Shown one piece after another: positions 4,184-5,168 of a DNA stretch of 5,168 bases. Origin of the DNA: a bacterium (lineage in GTDB: Bacteria; Caldisericota; Caldisericia; B22-G15); contig JAAYUH010000061.1 of NCBI GenBank assembly GCA_012517755.1, positions 1-5,168 on the forward strand, given 5' to 3'. Both the position numbers and the translations under genes were made by a program. The number at the start of each line of letters is the position of its first letter. Position 1 is the stretch's first letter. The notes below the pieces were generated by a model that had not been told where the DNA came from, did no database searches, and saw only the letters and a list, made by a program, of their open reading frames with translations.

Positions 4184-5168
4184 CTAATTAGCAATCTTAA
4201 TTGAAATTCTTGTTACTCTATCATCAAAGATTATATGATATCTACCTGATGAATAGAAATCTATTATTAAATGATATCTTGTATCTGCATATTCACCCCA
4301 GAAGTGGTTATTGGTTCTTGTATATCTTCTGAATGGCATCCATCCAGTATCATATCCTTTAGATGGAATTGCTACTCTCCATCTTGGTGCAAGAGGTGTA
4401 ACCAAATCAATATAAATTCCTGCACCTGATTTAGTATCAAAGAAACAAGTACTATCAACTTCAAACTCTACATGCAATGTGCCATTACCTGATATAGAGC
4501 ATGTTGTATTAGGAGAATCTGGGTCATTAACAGTTATACTACCTTCAACCTCCCATCGTGTAAATTTATAGCCAGTTGTAGGGTTTGCAGTAATGCTGTA
4601 TACACCAGGCGTTTTAGAGGTTGTATCTCCATCATTGTATCTTACACTATCAAATGTTATTGTTCCAGTATTTGGAGGAAGAGTATCAAAGGTAATAATA
4701 CAGCTAATTTCATAGTGGAGGATTGTACCAGAAGCCCCTATAGCAAAGATATCATTTGGACCACTTCCCCAGACAGCATAAAGATCATTTATGGTGCCAC
4801 TATCCATAGAACTCCAACTTGTACCATTATAGTGAAGAATTGCACCAGTGTATCCTACAGTATATACATCATTTGAAGCACTCCCCCATACGCCAAGAGA
4901 GGTGTTTATGGTACCACTATCCATAGAACTCCAACTTGTACCATTATAGTGAAGGATGGTACCAGCATATCCTATGGCAAAGACATCATTTGGGCCATTA
5001 CCCCAGACACTAAGTAGGTAATTTGTGGTACCACTATCCATAGAACTCCAACTTGTACCATTATAGTGGAGGATAACGCCATCATCCCCCACAATAAAGA
5101 CATCATTTGGACCACTACCCCAGACACAACGAAGGTAATTTGTAGTACCACTATCCATAGAACTCCAA
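4184..5168 (-). CDS. Beta-propeller repeat protein with InlB-B-like domain (5'-truncated, C-terminal part)
   Basis: The frame is open to the right edge (first full codon TGG at 5167-5165); the Met at 5158 lies inside a repeat (WSSMDSGT) and is not the start. Four 39-residue repeats are visible, pattern WSSMDSGT.N....VWG..PND[VI]F..G..G.ILHYNGTS, typical of secreted BNR/YCF48-like propellers in environmental bacteria. A roughly 70-residue domain follows (GTITFDSVRYNDGDTTSKTP, then GYKFTRWEVEG and NGTLHVEFE), matching the divergent InlB B-repeat or 'bacterial repeat' fold. The final 90 or so residues (FFDTKSGAGIYIDLV through ISIKIAN) are a C-terminal domain I do not recognise, rich in Trp, Tyr and Arg. 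No function can be assigned; it is probably a cell-surface or exported protein whose signal peptide lies outside the window. It converges on the nfeD-floA operon. Confidence 0.85.
   Translation of the reverse strand, partial: WSSMDSGTTNYLRCVWGSGPNDVFIVGDDGVILHYNGTSWSSMDSGTTNYLLSVWGNGPNDVFAIGYAGTILHYNGTSWSSMDSGTINTSLGVWGSASNDVYTVGYTGAILHYNGTSWSSMDSGTINDLYAVWGSGPNDIFAIGASGTILHYEISCIITFDTLPPNTGTITFDSVRYNDGDTTSKTPGVYSITANPTTGYKFTRWEVEGSITVNDPDSPNTTCSISGNGTLHVEFEVDSTCFFDTKSGAGIYIDLVTPLAPRWRVAIPSKGYDTGWMPFRRYTRTNNHFWGEYADTRYHLIIDFYSSGRYHIIFDDRVTRISIKIAN
4712..5168 (-). repeat. 117-bp tandem coding repeats (about 3.9 units visible)
   Basis: The anchor TATCCATAGAACTCCAA recurs at 4801, 4918, 5035 and, cut by the window edge, 5152: exactly 117 bp apart, or 39 codons. 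A block of about 38 bp starting at the preceding CCAC is identical in all three complete copies. Two short segments per unit vary: the four residues before VWG and the residues around the central G..G. The 3'-most unit (from 4712) lacks the NGTSWSS end and runs into the next domain. The array continues past the window edge. Confidence 0.95.

Noticed and set aside
5156..5158. ATG at 5158 as the start of the propeller gene
   Set aside because: It is the Met of the repeated WSSMDSGT motif and the frame continues to the window edge.
4712..5168. CRISPR-like array because of regular repeats
   Set aside because: The 117-bp period is an exact codon multiple in an open frame encoding a propeller motif, and the variable segments are not spacer-like.

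Overview
The window comes from an AT-rich bacterium; the proteins are rich in lysine, isoleucine and glutamate. Nothing in it fixes the phylum. An NfeD/FloA pair, a COG0731-type radical SAM protein and a secreted-looking beta-propeller protein would suit many environmental or candidate-phylum lineages. Ribosome binding sites are clear inside operons (2648-2655 before floA). The two genes that open divergent transcripts have none and appear to be leaderless.

Layout. 1-461 (+) is the 3' part of a radical SAM gene. 434-535 holds a 27-bp direct repeat on either side of a 33-bp palindromic REP-like element, and both repeat copies encode the same last codons of the gene. 533-1271 (-) is a two-gene cassette: a small protein and an overlapping minimal nucleotidyltransferase, resembling a type IV-like toxin-antitoxin pair. 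1272-1318 is a divergent promoter region. 1319-4081 (+) is a three-gene envelope operon: a long-form NfeD membrane serine protease, the flotillin-like protein FloA, and a small membrane-anchored Lys/Glu-rich protein that abuts floA exactly. A second 33-bp palindrome lies in the nfeD-floA gap. 4082-4183 is a convergent intergenic region with a strong bidirectional terminator. 4184-5168 (-) is the C-terminal part of a repeat protein with nearly identical 117-bp (39-residue) repeats, an InlB-B-like domain and an unrecognised C-terminal domain; its start lies beyond the window.

How the genes work together. In other bacteria NfeD proteins and FloA act together in ordered membrane microdomains, and the third gene is probably an accessory to them. 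The most unusual signals are: two palindromes of identical length with the same TCAGG loop but unrelated arms; the duplicated gene end next to one of them; and the near-identical extended -10 / six-base / ATG arrangement on both strands of the 1272-1318 region. None of these could be tested against a genome or database here.
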